64,000 nt of DNA from Mycobacterium sp. ITM-2016-00316 (GCF_002968335.2 NZ_CP134398.1:3162001-3226000); one strand, 5' to 3'. Positions 50,234-60,032 are shown, counted from the first letter of the stretch. Translations and numbers: made by a program. Notes: generated from the sequence alone by a model not told the origin.

Positions 50234-51690
50234 GGGGTGCCTCCTGGAGATGGTGCCGCGGCACCGGCCTCGGCGGGGAGCAGCAGCTCCGTCAGATTGG
50301 ACGCAGCAGGGGCCGGCGGCGCGGGCGCACCGGGCGGGATGGGCGCACCCGGATAGAGCGCCGGCGTGCGGGCGGCAGGTAGTCCGTTCGGGGCATACGC
50401 ACCCGGCGGCTGGGGCGGATCGGTCCAGCCTGGCGGTGGCGGCATGTCGCCCGCACCGGTATAGGCCGATACGGCAGGCGCTATCTCGGCCGGGAGGGGG
50501 GCTGCACCGGCGCCGCCAGGTGCCAGGTTCGGATCGGAATAGATCACATTCTTCGGCGCCGGCCCCAGATAAGCGTTGAACGGCAACGGCAGATGGTTGA
50601 AATTCATCAGTCGCAGCGCAGGCCCCAGATACTGCGCGCAGGCCTTTCCGGACTCGGCGGCGGTGACGTTCTCGACGGCCGCGATCGCCGAGCAGACCGT
50701 TGCGACTGGGTTGGAGAAGTTGTTCATCGCGAACGATCCACGAGGGCCGCCGGAATCGGGGTTGTAGATGTTGTAGCCGTTGACCAGAGCGTTCGGTGCC
50801 GCGTGCAAAATGTTCTTGACCGCCATGCTGTTGTCGGAGAGCACCTGCGTCACATTCGCGAGACGCTCGATCTGCTCTGCGGTCTGGTCACGTGATCCGG
50901 CAACGAAGCGCTGGACCTTGCCGACGGCCATGGACAGCTCTGTGATGGCCGAATCCAGATCGCTTCGACTGCCGTCCACGACACTGGTCACGTCGGCGAG
51001 ACGATCCTGAAACTGCACGATCTGAGTGTTGCTGTCGCGCAAGGCGGTGACGAACACCTGGAGGTTCTTGATGACATCGACGATGTCTCCGCTGCCCGCA
51101 CCGAGGACTCTGCCGACATCTGACAGCTGGGTGATGGTCTCGCGCAGCCGGTCTCCGTTGCCGGCCATGGCATCTGCAGTGCTGTCGATGAAGCGGCCCA
51201 AGGAGGTGCCCGATATGCCACTAGCCGGGCCGAGTTCGGCTGCGAGCCGGGTCAGTTGCTCCTTGATATCGTCCCACTCGACCGGGATCGCCGTGCGGTC
51301 CTCGCCGATCTCGGCACCGTCTGCCATGGTGGCACCGCTGGACTCCGGTGACACGCCGTACGCGGGTGTCAGCTGCACATAGCGTGCGGAGACGAGGTTG
51401 GGAGCCACGATGATGGCCTTGGCATCGGCCGGCACCGGCACATCGCGGTCGACCTTCAACGTGACCCTGGTTCGGGTGCCCAGCGGTTCGATCTCGTCGA
51501 TGGTGCCGACGCGGACGCCTACGACACGCACCTCATCGCCGGGATAGATGGCAGTCGCGGACGTGAAGTAGGCCGTGATCGTCTTCGGGCTCAGGAACTG
51601 CCGGTAGGCAACGAAGCCGAGGCCGGTCACCAGGATCGCGACGATCGCGAGGACGGTCACCTTTCTGGCCCGCGGACCGAGAGCCATCAT
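50230..51690 (-). CDS. mceD: Mce protein, D position
   Basis: The 486-residue protein has one N-terminal membrane helix (residues 10-28), an MCE domain (about 35-115) with V-R-V-V-G-V-R-V-G-T-I, a long coiled region and a Pro/Ala/Gly-rich C-terminus of about 90 residues. The unusually proline-rich tail is typical of the C and D positions in mycobacteria. It overlaps mceC and mceE by 4 nt each. Confidence 0.92.
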   Translation of the reverse strand: MMALGPRARKVTVLAIVAILVTGLGFVAYRQFLSPKTITAYFTSATAIYPGDEVRVVGVRVGTIDEIEPLGTRTRVTLKVDRDVPVPADAKAIIVAPNLVSARYVQLTPAYGVSPESSGATMADGAEIGEDRTAIPVEWDDIKEQLTRLAAELGPASGISGTSLGRFIDSTADAMAGNGDRLRETITQLSDVGRVLGAGSGDIVDVIKNLQVFVTALRDSNTQIVQFQDRLADVTSVVDGSRSDLDSAITELSMAVGKVQRFVAGSRDQTAEQIERLANVTQVLSDNSMAVKNILHAAPNALVNGYNIYNPDSGGPRGSFAMNNFSNPVATVCSAIAAVENVTAAESGKACAQYLGPALRLMNFNHLPLPFNAYLGPAPKNVIYSDPNLAPGGAGAAPLPAEIAPAVSAYTGAGDMPPPPGWTDPPQPPGAYAPNGLPAARTPALYPGAPIPPGAPAPPAPAASNLTELLLPAEAGAAAPSPGGTP

Positions 51691-52769
51691 CGCGAACCTC
51701 CGGGGATGCCGTTGTAGGGGAACGGGAATTCCGCGCGGGGGCCGGCGTTGTCCGGCGGCTGCCCCGCGTCGACACCGCGACGGAACCCGAGTGCGTAGTC
51801 GAGGAACGGTTGAACAGCAGGTCCGGGCAACAGGTTCGATGCAAAACCGTAGTAGTAGAACCCGTTGTTGACCGCTTCACCCTGAGTCAGCTGGTATTTG
51901 GCCAGCCCGTTGAGCGATTTGGTCAGATTGTCCCGATTGCGTTCGAGCACCTCGGAGACACGGTTGAGTTGTTCGAGGGTGGGCGCGAGTTCCTGCTCGT
52001 TCTCATCCACCAGGGCGGACAACTGCTGAGCTACCGCTGTTGTGTTGGCGAGCAAATTGACGATCGCATACCGACGATCCTGCAGCACGCCGAGCAGGTC
52101 GTTGGCGTTCAGTAGCAGGCTGTTCACCTGTTGGCTTCGCTCCGAGAGTATTCCGGTGACATCGGCGGCGGCCGAGAGCAGACCGCTCAACGACTCGTTG
52201 CGGCTGTTCAGCGATTTCGACAGCCGGCTCACACCGTCGAACGTCGGGCCCAGCTGGGGCGCAAGCCGTTCAATTGTGTCGGACAACACATCCAGCGATT
52301 GGTTGATGGCCGCAGTATCCGTCTGGGCGGTGTTGGCGGTGAACTCATTGAGCGCTTCGGTCAACGAGTAAGGGGACGACGTGCGCGCCAACGGAATCAC
52401 TCCGAGGGCCCGCATGCGGTCGTTACCACGCGGTTCGACCACCAGGACCCGCTCGCCGAGAAGTGTGCCGATTCCGATTTGCGCGATGGTGTCGGTGCCG
52501 AGGCGGATCTTGCTGTTGACAGCGAAGGTCACCAGCGCCGTACCCTTGTCGAGTTCGACATCGGACACGGCGCCCACCGTGACGCCGGAGATCTTGACGT
52601 TGTTACCGGCGGTGAGTCCGCCCGCTTCGGCAAAGACGGCCTGGTACCGGACCGAGGTGGCCATCGCCACCAACTGTTGGGGTTGCAACCCGACAGCGAT
52701 GATCAGCACGATCAGCACCAGTCCGATGAATCCTGAACGCACCAGGGATGATTGACGGTATTTGAGCAT
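51687..52769 (-). CDS. mceC: Mce protein, C position
   Basis: The ATG at 52769 shares one base with the mceB stop. The 360-residue protein has an N-terminal anchor near residues 12-32, an MCE domain (about 38-115) with V-K-I-S-G-V-T-V-G-A-V and a helical C-terminal part rich in Asn and Leu repeats. It lacks the long proline-rich tail of the D, E and F proteins. Part of the continuous yrbE-mce operon. Confidence 0.92.
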   Translation of the reverse strand: MLKYRQSSLVRSGFIGLVLIVLIIAVGLQPQQLVAMATSVRYQAVFAEAGGLTAGNNVKISGVTVGAVSDVELDKGTALVTFAVNSKIRLGTDTIAQIGIGTLLGERVLVVEPRGNDRMRALGVIPLARTSSPYSLTEALNEFTANTAQTDTAAINQSLDVLSDTIERLAPQLGPTFDGVSRLSKSLNSRNESLSGLLSAAADVTGILSERSQQVNSLLLNANDLLGVLQDRRYAIVNLLANTTAVAQQLSALVDENEQELAPTLEQLNRVSEVLERNRDNLTKSLNGLAKYQLTQGEAVNNGFYYYGFASNLLPGPAVQPFLDYALGFRRGVDAGQPPDNAGPRAEFPFPYNGIPGGSR

Positions 52770-53800
52770 CAGGGTTCCCCGCACCTTCCGGTGTTCTGGA
52801 TGACCCATGGGAAGTGGGCTGTACGTCCCTGCAGATCGGACACCCGAATCGAGATTCCACAGAGATAGAGATTGAGCCAGCTCCCATAGGAGCCGAGCCG
52901 GACCAGTTTCCGGTAATTCTGCGGGGTCTTCTGCAGCACGAGGTCAAGACGGGCCAGGTCGGTGTCATTGGCCAGCAGCGGCGCGAGTCGAGTGAGCTGG
53001 TCCACCGTTCCCGACAACGGCGGGCGCGCCTCGGTGAGCAGGCCGGCCAGCGAGGCTGTCCCGTTGTCCAGTGCGGTGATGGCCTCGCCGATCGGGTCGC
53101 GCTCCTGTGCGAGACCCGTGACCAGACGCTCCAGCCCGTCCACCACACCGGAGAACTGCTCCCCGTCCTTGGACAACACGGCCAGTGTGTCGTTGAGATT
53201 GTCGATGAGGCTCTCCACGGTCTGCCCGTTGTCGGCCAGCGCGTTGGTGAATGACGATGTCCGAGCGAACAACGACTCCAGGTCACCACCCTGGCCCTGC
53301 AGAATCTGGATCAGCGAACCGGTCAGGGCGTTGACATCGTCGGGGTTGAGTCCCTGGATGACCGGCTTGAGACCGCCGAGCAGAAGGTCGAGGTTCAACG
53401 CAGGCTCGGTCTGATCGACCCCGAAGAGCGATCCGGGTGGCCGGATTCTCGTCGATCCGGGTTGATCGAGGAGTTCGAGATAGCGGTCCCCGACCAAGTT
53501 CAGATAGCGCACGGCCACCTTGGTGTTCTCGGTGAGGCGGATGTTGTCATCGGCGTCGAACGCGACCAGGACAGTGTTGTCCGATTGCAGTTCCACATCC
53601 TGGACCGTGCCCACCCGGATACCGGAAACCCTGACCGAGTCACCGGATTTCAGACTAGATGCATCCCGGAACAGTGCCGAGTAGCCCACGGTGGATCCCG
53701 ACCGGTACTGACTGAAGATGGCGAACAACCCCGCGGTCAGCACGACCATCGTGAGGGCGAATGCTCCGAACTTGATCGCCGTCCTGGCAAGCGCGCTCAT
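52769..53800 (-). CDS. mceB: Mce protein, B position
   Basis: The 343-residue protein has an N-terminal membrane helix (residues 8-30) and an MCE domain (about 35-115) with V-R-V-S-G-I-R-V-G-T-V. A helical region follows, ending in a short Cys-containing tail (L-C-G-I, then G-R-C-G-E-P). It is the normal length for the B position. It overlaps mceA by 4 nt. Confidence 0.92.
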   Translation of the reverse strand: MSALARTAIKFGAFALTMVVLTAGLFAIFSQYRSGSTVGYSALFRDASSLKSGDSVRVSGIRVGTVQDVELQSDNTVLVAFDADDNIRLTENTKVAVRYLNLVGDRYLELLDQPGSTRIRPPGSLFGVDQTEPALNLDLLLGGLKPVIQGLNPDDVNALTGSLIQILQGQGGDLESLFARTSSFTNALADNGQTVESLIDNLNDTLAVLSKDGEQFSGVVDGLERLVTGLAQERDPIGEAITALDNGTASLAGLLTEARPPLSGTVDQLTRLAPLLANDTDLARLDLVLQKTPQNYRKLVRLGSYGSWLNLYLCGISIRVSDLQGRTAHFPWVIQNTGRCGEP

Positions 53801-54990
53801 CCGGGCTGCCCCACCTGGGCGGAGTTGCGGGGCGGCCCGTCGATCGGGCCGAACAGTGCCTGTTTGAGGCCGTCGGAGTTGAGCAAGATCCCCTCATTGC
53901 CGTACTGGGCAGGGTTGGCATTGACATCGGCGATCACGAACGGCGGGCTCTTCTGGAAGGGCACCTTGGGGAGGTCGGTGCACTGCGGTCCGCCGGTGGC
54001 CGCCACCTTGGGCAGGTTCTGCGGATAGCGGTAGCGCTCCTGCCCGAGGACGATCGACTGGAGGAGCACTCCACCGGGCAGTGGCGTGCCCGGGGCTTTG
54101 GCCAACTGCACCGCACCGCCGAGCCCGCAGGTCAACGCCGGGTTGTACTGGTTGGTCAAATCGGTTGTCGGGACGAGCAGGTGCATGACGTCGGTGATCG
54201 CCTCCCGGTTGACACCGACCACTTCGGTGCCGGTATCGGCCAGGCCGATGACGCTCACCAGCAGGGCGTCGAGGTTTTGTCGTTCGTCGACCAGTGTCTC
54301 GCTCATCCGTGTTGCGGCATCGACGGTCGTGATCAGGTCAGCCGACGCATCCGCGTAGGCCGCGGTGACCTCGGGTGCAATGGTGATTTCGTGCTCCATG
54401 GTCGGCAGGCTCGGATCGATCTTTGCGAGGAATTCGTCGAAATCCACCAGCATCTGGCCGATCTGGTCGCCTCGGCCGTCCATCGCCGTGGCCAATGCAC
54501 CCAGGGTCTCGTTGAGTTTGGTGGGCTCGATCTTCTTCAACACCGTCGACAGCTGTTCGAAGACCGTGTTGATCTCGACGGTGACGTGGCCGGCGTCGAG
54601 CACCTGTCCGGGCCGCAGTGCCTGCGCCGACGGGTTGGGCGGAGACACCAATTCCACGAACTTCGAGCCGAAGACCGTGGTGGACGCAATGTCCACCCGG
54701 ACGTTGGCGGGGATGATCTCCATATATGACGGATCCATGGCCAGGTGCAGTGCGGCACGACCGTCGTCGAGAGATTCGATCGATTGAACCGAACCTACCT
54801 GCGCGCCATTCAGTTTGACCTTGGCATCGGCGTTCATCACCAGGCCCGCACGTTCGGACAGCACGGTGACCGGAACGGTCTCGGTGAAGCTCCCCCGGAA
54901 CAACCCGACCGAGAGCGCCACGACAGCGACGCCCGCGCCCACGGTCACCAGGCCCACAAGGGGACGTCTGACATTCGAACTCATCGCCAT
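53797..54990 (-). CDS. mceA: Mce protein, A position
   Basis: The 397-residue protein has an N-terminal anchor (residues 10-30), an MCE domain (about 35-120) with V-K-L-N-G-A-Q-V-G-S-V and the mycobacterial Mce C-terminal helical domain, with two cysteines near residues 295 and 345. A second in-frame ATG two codons in is an alternative. It follows yrbEB after 12 nt. The A-position protein gives the complex much of its substrate contact in described Mce systems. Confidence 0.92.
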   Translation of the reverse strand: MAMSSNVRRPLVGLVTVGAGVAVVALSVGLFRGSFTETVPVTVLSERAGLVMNADAKVKLNGAQVGSVQSIESLDDGRAALHLAMDPSYMEIIPANVRVDIASTTVFGSKFVELVSPPNPSAQALRPGQVLDAGHVTVEINTVFEQLSTVLKKIEPTKLNETLGALATAMDGRGDQIGQMLVDFDEFLAKIDPSLPTMEHEITIAPEVTAAYADASADLITTVDAATRMSETLVDERQNLDALLVSVIGLADTGTEVVGVNREAITDVMHLLVPTTDLTNQYNPALTCGLGGAVQLAKAPGTPLPGGVLLQSIVLGQERYRYPQNLPKVAATGGPQCTDLPKVPFQKSPPFVIADVNANPAQYGNEGILLNSDGLKQALFGPIDGPPRNSAQVGQPG

Positions 54991-55002
54991 CTGCGCTCCG
55001 CC

Positions 55003-55851
55003 CTATCCCGACAGGTTGAAGTTGCCGTTGGAGCCGTAGATCGACAGCGACACCAGCAACGTCACCGAGATCACGACGATGAGGGAGGCGCGCACCGCAT
55101 TACCCACTGCGACCCCGACACCGGAGGGACCGCCACTGGCGAAGTACCCGAAGTAGGTGTGGACCAGGAGAACCGCGATCGCCATCAGAATCGCCTGCAG
55201 GAACGACCACAACAGATCCACCGGGTTGAGGAACGTCGAGAAATAGTGGTTGTACAGGCCCGCGGACTGGCCGAATAGCCCCACGGTGATCAGCTTGCTG
55301 GCCACGAACGACAGGATCACCGCGATCGAGTAGAGCGGCGTGATGGCGATCATGCCGGCGATGATGCGGGTGCTGACCAGGTACTCGACGGGACGGATCG
55401 CCATGGCGTCCAGCGCGTCGATCTCTTCGTTGATCCGCATCGCGCCCAATTGCGCCGTGACACCGGCGCCGAAGGTGGCGGCCAGCCCGATGCCCGCTAC
55501 GACGGGGGCCGATATCCTGACGTTGATGAATGCCGCCAGAAATCCGGTCAGCGCTTCGATCCCGATGTCGCCCAACGAGCTGTAGCCCTGCACGGCCAGG
55601 GTGCCGCCGGCAGCGAGGGTGAGGAACCCGACGATTACCACCGTCCCGCCGATCATCGCCAACGTGCCTGCACCCATGCTGATCTCGGCGACCAGGCGGA
55701 TGACCTCACGCCGGTAGTGGATTACCGCATGGGGCACACCGGCCAGCGAACGGCCATAGAACATCGTGTGGTCACCGATCCGCCCGAGAGAGCTGACCGG
55801 CCTGTTCAGTTCCCGCGCCAAGTGCGGGCGAAGCGCTCGTGTAGGGGTCAT
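55003..55851 (-). CDS. yrbEB: YrbE permease, B subunit
   Basis: The 282-residue MlaE/YrbE integral membrane protein has about six hydrophobic segments. It has the conserved cytoplasmic coupling motif E-E-I-D-A-L-D-A-M-A-I-R-P and a G-A-G-V-T-A-Q-L stretch. With YrbEA it forms the ABC-type permease driven by MceG, whose gene is not in this window. It starts 3 nt after yrbEA. Confidence 0.93.
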   Translation of the reverse strand: MTPTRALRPHLARELNRPVSSLGRIGDHTMFYGRSLAGVPHAVIHYRREVIRLVAEISMGAGTLAMIGGTVVIVGFLTLAAGGTLAVQGYSSLGDIGIEALTGFLAAFINVRISAPVVAGIGLAATFGAGVTAQLGAMRINEEIDALDAMAIRPVEYLVSTRIIAGMIAITPLYSIAVILSFVASKLITVGLFGQSAGLYNHYFSTFLNPVDLLWSFLQAILMAIAVLLVHTYFGYFASGGPSGVGVAVGNAVRASLIVVISVTLLVSLSIYGSNGNFNLSG

Positions 55852-55854
55852 CGC

Positions 55855-56685
55855 CTAGTCCGATGTCATCTGGATGCCGATGGCGGTGACCAGGACGTTG
55901 ACCACGAACAGTGCCATGAAGGCGTAGACCACCGTCTCGTTGACCGCGTTGCCGACCGCTTTCGCTCCGCCACCGCTGATCATCAGACCGCGATAGCAGG
56001 CCACCAGCCCGGCGATCAGGCCGAACAGCCCGGCCTTGACGCACGAGATGATCACCTCGGGCACACCCGTCAGAAGCGTGATGCCGGCCGCGAAGGCGCC
56101 GGGATTGACGCCCTGGATGAAGATGGAGAACACATAGCCGCCCAGGATCCCGATGATCACCACCAGGCTGTTGAGCAGCAGGGCGACCAGTCCGGAAGCG
56201 AGCATCCGCGGCGTCACCAACCGCTGAACAGGGTTGATGCCGAGTACCTCCATCGCGTCGATCTCCTCGCGAACCGTCCGGGACCCGAGGTCCGCGCACA
56301 TCGCGGTCGCACCGGCACCGGCCACGATCAGCACCGTCACCATCGGGCCGACCTGGGTGACCGCGCCGAACGCCGCACCGGCACCGGACAGATCGGCCGC
56401 ACCCAGTTCACGCAGCAGGATGTTCAAGGTGAAGCTGACCAGCACGGTGAACGGAACCGCGACGAGGATCGTCGGCATCAGCGACACCCGGGCCACGAAC
56501 CAGGACTGCTCCAGAAACTCTCGGCCCTGGAACGGACGCTGAAAGAGGAACTTGACGGCATCGGCGGACATGGCCAACAGACCGCCGATGGCTCGCATCG
56601 GTCCCGATCCGCCCGATCGGAAGATCGGCAGTCCCGAGGACCAACGGTCCTGCGCCTTGCTGACCATGTACCGAAGAACCTCCAC
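55855..56685 (-). CDS. yrbEA: YrbE permease, A subunit
   Basis: The 276-residue MlaE/YrbE permease has T-L-N-I-L-L-R-E, G-A-G-A-T-A-M-C-A-D-L-G and the coupling motif R-E-E-I-D-A-M-E-V-L-G-I-N-P. GTG 56685 is given. ATG 56667, with GGAGG eleven bases upstream, is a real alternative, in which case the message would start near the GTG. It opens the operon and is divergent from an SDR gene across 190 nt. Confidence 0.93.
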   Translation of the reverse strand: MEVLRYMVSKAQDRWSSGLPIFRSGGSGPMRAIGGLLAMSADAVKFLFQRPFQGREFLEQSWFVARVSLMPTILVAVPFTVLVSFTLNILLRELGAADLSGAGAAFGAVTQVGPMVTVLIVAGAGATAMCADLGSRTVREEIDAMEVLGINPVQRLVTPRMLASGLVALLLNSLVVIIGILGGYVFSIFIQGVNPGAFAAGITLLTGVPEVIISCVKAGLFGLIAGLVACYRGLMISGGGAKAVGNAVNETVVYAFMALFVVNVLVTAIGIQMTSD

Positions 56686-56729
56686 GACTGGTTTCGCCGA
56701 ACCTCACAACCGGCCTGTCGGCACGCTGA

Positions 56730-56740
56730 CCCCAGAACGG
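56730..56740 (-). promoter_or_regulatory. Weak palindrome copy before the mce operon
   Basis: On the minus strand CCGTTCTGGGG matches only 8 of 11 positions but ends 44 nt before GTG 56685. No clear -10 hexamer is seen. The rest of the 190-nt divergent space shows nothing else convincing. Confidence 0.2.
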
Positions 56741-56875
56741 TGACAGCCGGGCATGATCTGCGGCACACTGCGTCCCATCCACCGGGAAGCGTCACACCGC
56801 GGCAAGGTGGTCAGGCGGGAACCTGGCGTCCCGTCGAGAAGAACGAGAGTTCACCACCTGATGAGGAGCTGCGCT

Positions 56876-57703
56876 GTGTCTGTATCCGCCCACTCCGGGC
56901 CCACCCTCCCGCGCTACGACGACCGACGGGTGCTGATCACCGGCGGCGGTTCCGGTATCGGACAAGCCTGTGTGCTGCGGATCCTGGCCGAGGGTGGTCA
57001 GGTGGTGGCAGCAGACATCAGCCCGGAGGGCCTCGCGGACACCGCCGCCAAGGCAGGCGAGGTCGCCGGACGCCTCACCACTCTCGTGATGGACATCAGC
57101 GACGAGGCGTCGGTGCGTACCGGCATCGCGGAAGCCGTCGCAGCGCTCGGCGGCCTCGACACCCTCGTCAACGCGGCCGGCATCCTTCGCTCGTCGCACC
57201 TGGCAGACACCACACTGGCGGACTTCGAGCAGGTGCTCCGCATCAACCTCGTCGGGACCTTTTTAGTCACCCGGGAAGCCATCGCCGCCCTGCATGATGG
57301 CAACGGCCCGTCGGTGGTCAACTTCAGCTCCACCTCCGCTCATTTCGCGCACCCGTACATGGCGGCCTACGCGGCATCCAAGGGCGGCGTGCTGTCCATG
57401 ACGCACGCCTGGGCAATGGAGTTCGCGAAGGCCGGAATCCGGTTCAATTGCGTTCAGCCCGGCTCGATTTCGTCCGGAATGACCGATGGCTCCGGGTCGG
57501 CGCGGCAGAGCGTCGGCCCCGGCCTGCCCGCGGATGCCGACTTCGGACTGTTCGGCAAGGTCGCACCCATGCTGCCGCTGGCCGACGGCGCGATCTTCGC
57601 CAAGCCGGATGCGGTCGCCGGAGTAGTGGCGATGCTCGGCAGCAACGACGCCTACTTCATCACCGGCACCGAGGTTCGGATCGACGGTGGATCACACATG
57701 TAG
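56876..57703 (+). CDS. Short-chain dehydrogenase/reductase
   Basis: The GTG at 56876 has GAGGAG seven bases upstream. The 275-residue SDR has T-G-G-G-S-G-I-G near residues 20-27, N-A-A-G, N-F-S-S-T-S and the active-site Y-A-A-S-K. A C-terminal I-D-G-G-S end is kept. The length and motifs fit a classical hydroxysteroid or 3-oxoacyl-type dehydrogenase. It is divergent from the mce operon and followed 36 nt later by a secreted-protein gene. Confidence 0.82.
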   Translation: MSVSAHSGPTLPRYDDRRVLITGGGSGIGQACVLRILAEGGQVVAADISPEGLADTAAKAGEVAGRLTTLVMDISDEASVRTGIAEAVAALGGLDTLVNAAGILRSSHLADTTLADFEQVLRINLVGTFLVTREAIAALHDGNGPSVVNFSSTSAHFAHPYMAAYAASKGGVLSMTHAWAMEFAKAGIRFNCVQPGSISSGMTDGSGSARQSVGPGLPADADFGLFGKVAPMLPLADGAIFAKPDAVAGVVAMLGSNDAYFITGTEVRIDGGSHM

Positions 57704-57739
57704 GCGCGCCCGGTCCGGGCCCGAGACAAGGAGTCAGAA

Positions 57740-58192
57740 GTGAGGTTCACGAGACTGCTGGCGGCGTTGTCCATGCTGACAACGACCGGCCTGGGGGCGG
57801 CACCGATGAGCCAGGCAGAGCCGTTCTTCGCCAACTATCAGATGCTGATCCCGGATCGGTACGACTTTCACACCTGGACATGGGCAGTCTCGCATTGCAT
57901 CCCGGCTGCAGCTGACTGCGCGCACATCAGCGCGATCCCGATGCCGGTGGCCAAGGCGTTCGAATACACCGGAGAAGCCCATCTCGCGGATGGCCGGTAC
58001 ACGCTGACGGTCGATGTTCCCGATGGTTTACGTTGCGACAACATCTATTACGGCCCGGTCATCCCCACCCGGGACATCTATTCCTGGGATGCCGTGACAC
58101 TGCAGGGCACCCTCTCGTCGTCCTTCGCCGCCGGTTGCGGTGGCACACCCAGCGGCACCTTCACCTATCCGTTCTCGCTCGTACGGCTGTAA
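57740..58192 (+). CDS. Secreted mycobacterial protein, unknown function
   Basis: The GTG at 57740 has AAGGAG six bases upstream. The 150-residue protein has a Sec signal peptide ending near S-Q-A (residue 26). The mature part is beta-rich with four cysteines (H-C-I-P, D-C-A-H, R-C-D-N, G-C-G-G) and Y-T-L-T-V-D-V-P-D-G. In size and strand pattern it resembles the exported protein at 46958, which flanks the other end of the mce operon. Function unknown. Confidence 0.65.
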   Translation: MRFTRLLAALSMLTTTGLGAAPMSQAEPFFANYQMLIPDRYDFHTWTWAVSHCIPAAADCAHISAIPMPVAKAFEYTGEAHLADGRYTLTVDVPDGLRCDNIYYGPVIPTRDIYSWDAVTLQGTLSSSFAAGCGGTPSGTFTYPFSLVRL

Positions 58193-58354
58193 CCGACCAC
58201 GCTGGACGTACCCCCAAAATGAGCATTCACCCTTGTGAACCAACAGGTTCCGCCTGCGCGAACGACGTCCACTCACCAGAACACCTTGTGCAATAACTCG
58301 CTTTCACCCTTCATTGTGTGGACGATCACATCTCTCACCGAAGGGTCCCGGATC

Positions 58355-60019
58355 ATGCAACCAGCCGCAGCCGCGCAATCGTCGGCCAAAAGATCGCCCA
58401 GAAGCACTCCCCCTCAACGGATGTCACGCAATATCAAGACCACCGCTCGGGCCGGCCGATATGGCGGCATCGCGGTGTCCGCATGGCTCGTGACCGCGGT
58501 CGCCACCGGACACGGTGTGGCCGCCGCGGACGACGCGGCATCGGCGACGACATCCTCAGGTGGTACGTCGACGTCCGCGACCACCGAGACATCGCCATCG
58601 GGGTCCGGCCCCACCCAGCGGAGCGGACCGAAGCGGCCGATGACGGCCTCGACGCCAAAGACACAGCCCAGGTCGGCCACGGCGGGTTCACCGTCATCGA
58701 GTACCTCGCCGGAAACAGACACTGCGGCAACGGAAGAGCCGACCGACAGCGAGGCACAGATCGATCCGCATCACGCTCCCGGCACGGTGGCACCCGTGAC
58801 GTCCGCCGACGGTCCGGTCACCGCGCCGCCCGCACCGCTCGCCGGCAGGAAGGGGCCCACCGCATCGCGGCGGTCGGCGATGACGGCGACCTCGGCGCCG
58901 ATCACGGCCACTGTGACCGCCGCCTCTGGCCGCGCTGGCCGGCACCTGGCCGCGGTTCCTACCCCTTCGGCACCGATCAGCAGCAGCACCGCCACCGCCA
59001 CGGTCGAGACATCGTCGGGGTTGCCCGTGACCCAGTCCGCAGCACCCGCCGCGCTGGCCGTAGCGACAACACAGAAACTCGCGTTGCCCGCGGCACTCCC
59101 GACAACCGGGCCGCTGGCCTTCATCAACAAGGTGGTGACCGGATTCTTCAATGCGGTCCTGGGCCCCGTCATCGGGTCGTCGCCGACACCCTCCGGGCAA
59201 TCGCCGTTCGCGTGGGCCTTGCTGGCGTTCGTGCGGCGGGGCTTTTTCAACCAGTCACCGGTCATTTCATCGGTACAGATCGGCGCGCAGAGCTCCACGG
59301 GCGTCATCACCGGCAACATCGACGCGGTCGACCCCGACGAGCTCGGCAAGACCGTCCAGATTCGCTCCAGCGTGTATGCCGGCGCAGCGGTGCCGACCGA
59401 CTGCGGGTGCGCCCCGGAGCCAGGTTTGATCGGACTGTCGTTCACCAACCCGGCCATTCTCGGAGGAGCGCCGGGCGACAATTGGCATGCTCCGGCGGCG
59501 GTGGACAACACCTGCGCCTACCTGAACCCCGAGGACTACAGCGTCGCCTTCTACCGCGGAACCGAAACAGGTGAGGTGACCATCGACGGCCTCGGAACCG
59601 GTCATGTCGTCCTCAAGTTCGACGGAACGCTGCTGGAAGGTGGCGCCAGCGAGCAGTCGTTCGCGACATTGGTGCCCGAACTCGGGACCGGCGACCTCAG
59701 AGGCGTGACCGGAACCGTAACCAGCGTGAGCAGTTTCAACCCGGACGGCTCGCTCAACGGCGTCCTCACCGGCACGGTGGTCCGCCCGGAGGTGCGCTAC
59801 GTCGTGGTCGGAACTCCCTCGCACGGCACGGTCACCGTGGACGAACTCACCGGGGCCTTCACCTACACACCCGATCCCGAGTTAGCCGCAAAGGGCGGTG
59901 CGGATTCGTTCAAGGTGGTGGCGACCGATAACAGGTTCAACGTCCTGAAGCTGTTCAAGCCTTTCAACGGCGATCCGGTGAAGACGATCACCCTGAACGT
60001 CATCAGCACCTCGGTTTGA
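58355..60019 (+). CDS. Large secreted Ser/Thr/Pro-rich protein with C-terminal Ig-like domain
   Basis: About 554 residues follow ATG 58355. An extended, positively charged signal region (R-A-G-R-Y-G-G-I-A-V-S, then a hydrophobic core) is followed by about 200 residues of Ser/Thr/Pro/Ala-rich low complexity. Then come a folded domain with G-E-V-T-I-D-G-L-G-T-G (barrel-like) and a cadherin/VCBS-like end L-T-G-A-F-T-Y-T-P-D. The layout matches mycobacterial cell-surface proteins with an extended signal peptide. A weak promoter-type palindrome (CCACTCACCAG) lies at 58269-58279. Confidence 0.65.
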   Translation: MQPAAAAQSSAKRSPRSTPPQRMSRNIKTTARAGRYGGIAVSAWLVTAVATGHGVAAADDAASATTSSGGTSTSATTETSPSGSGPTQRSGPKRPMTASTPKTQPRSATAGSPSSSTSPETDTAATEEPTDSEAQIDPHHAPGTVAPVTSADGPVTAPPAPLAGRKGPTASRRSAMTATSAPITATVTAASGRAGRHLAAVPTPSAPISSSTATATVETSSGLPVTQSAAPAALAVATTQKLALPAALPTTGPLAFINKVVTGFFNAVLGPVIGSSPTPSGQSPFAWALLAFVRRGFFNQSPVISSVQIGAQSSTGVITGNIDAVDPDELGKTVQIRSSVYAGAAVPTDCGCAPEPGLIGLSFTNPAILGGAPGDNWHAPAAVDNTCAYLNPEDYSVAFYRGTETGEVTIDGLGTGHVVLKFDGTLLEGGASEQSFATLVPELGTGDLRGVTGTVTSVSSFNPDGSLNGVLTGTVVRPEVRYVVVGTPSHGTVTVDELTGAFTYTPDPELAAKGGADSFKVVATDNRFNVLKLFKPFNGDPVKTITLNVISTSV

Positions 60020-60032
60020 CGTGTTTTGTTGC

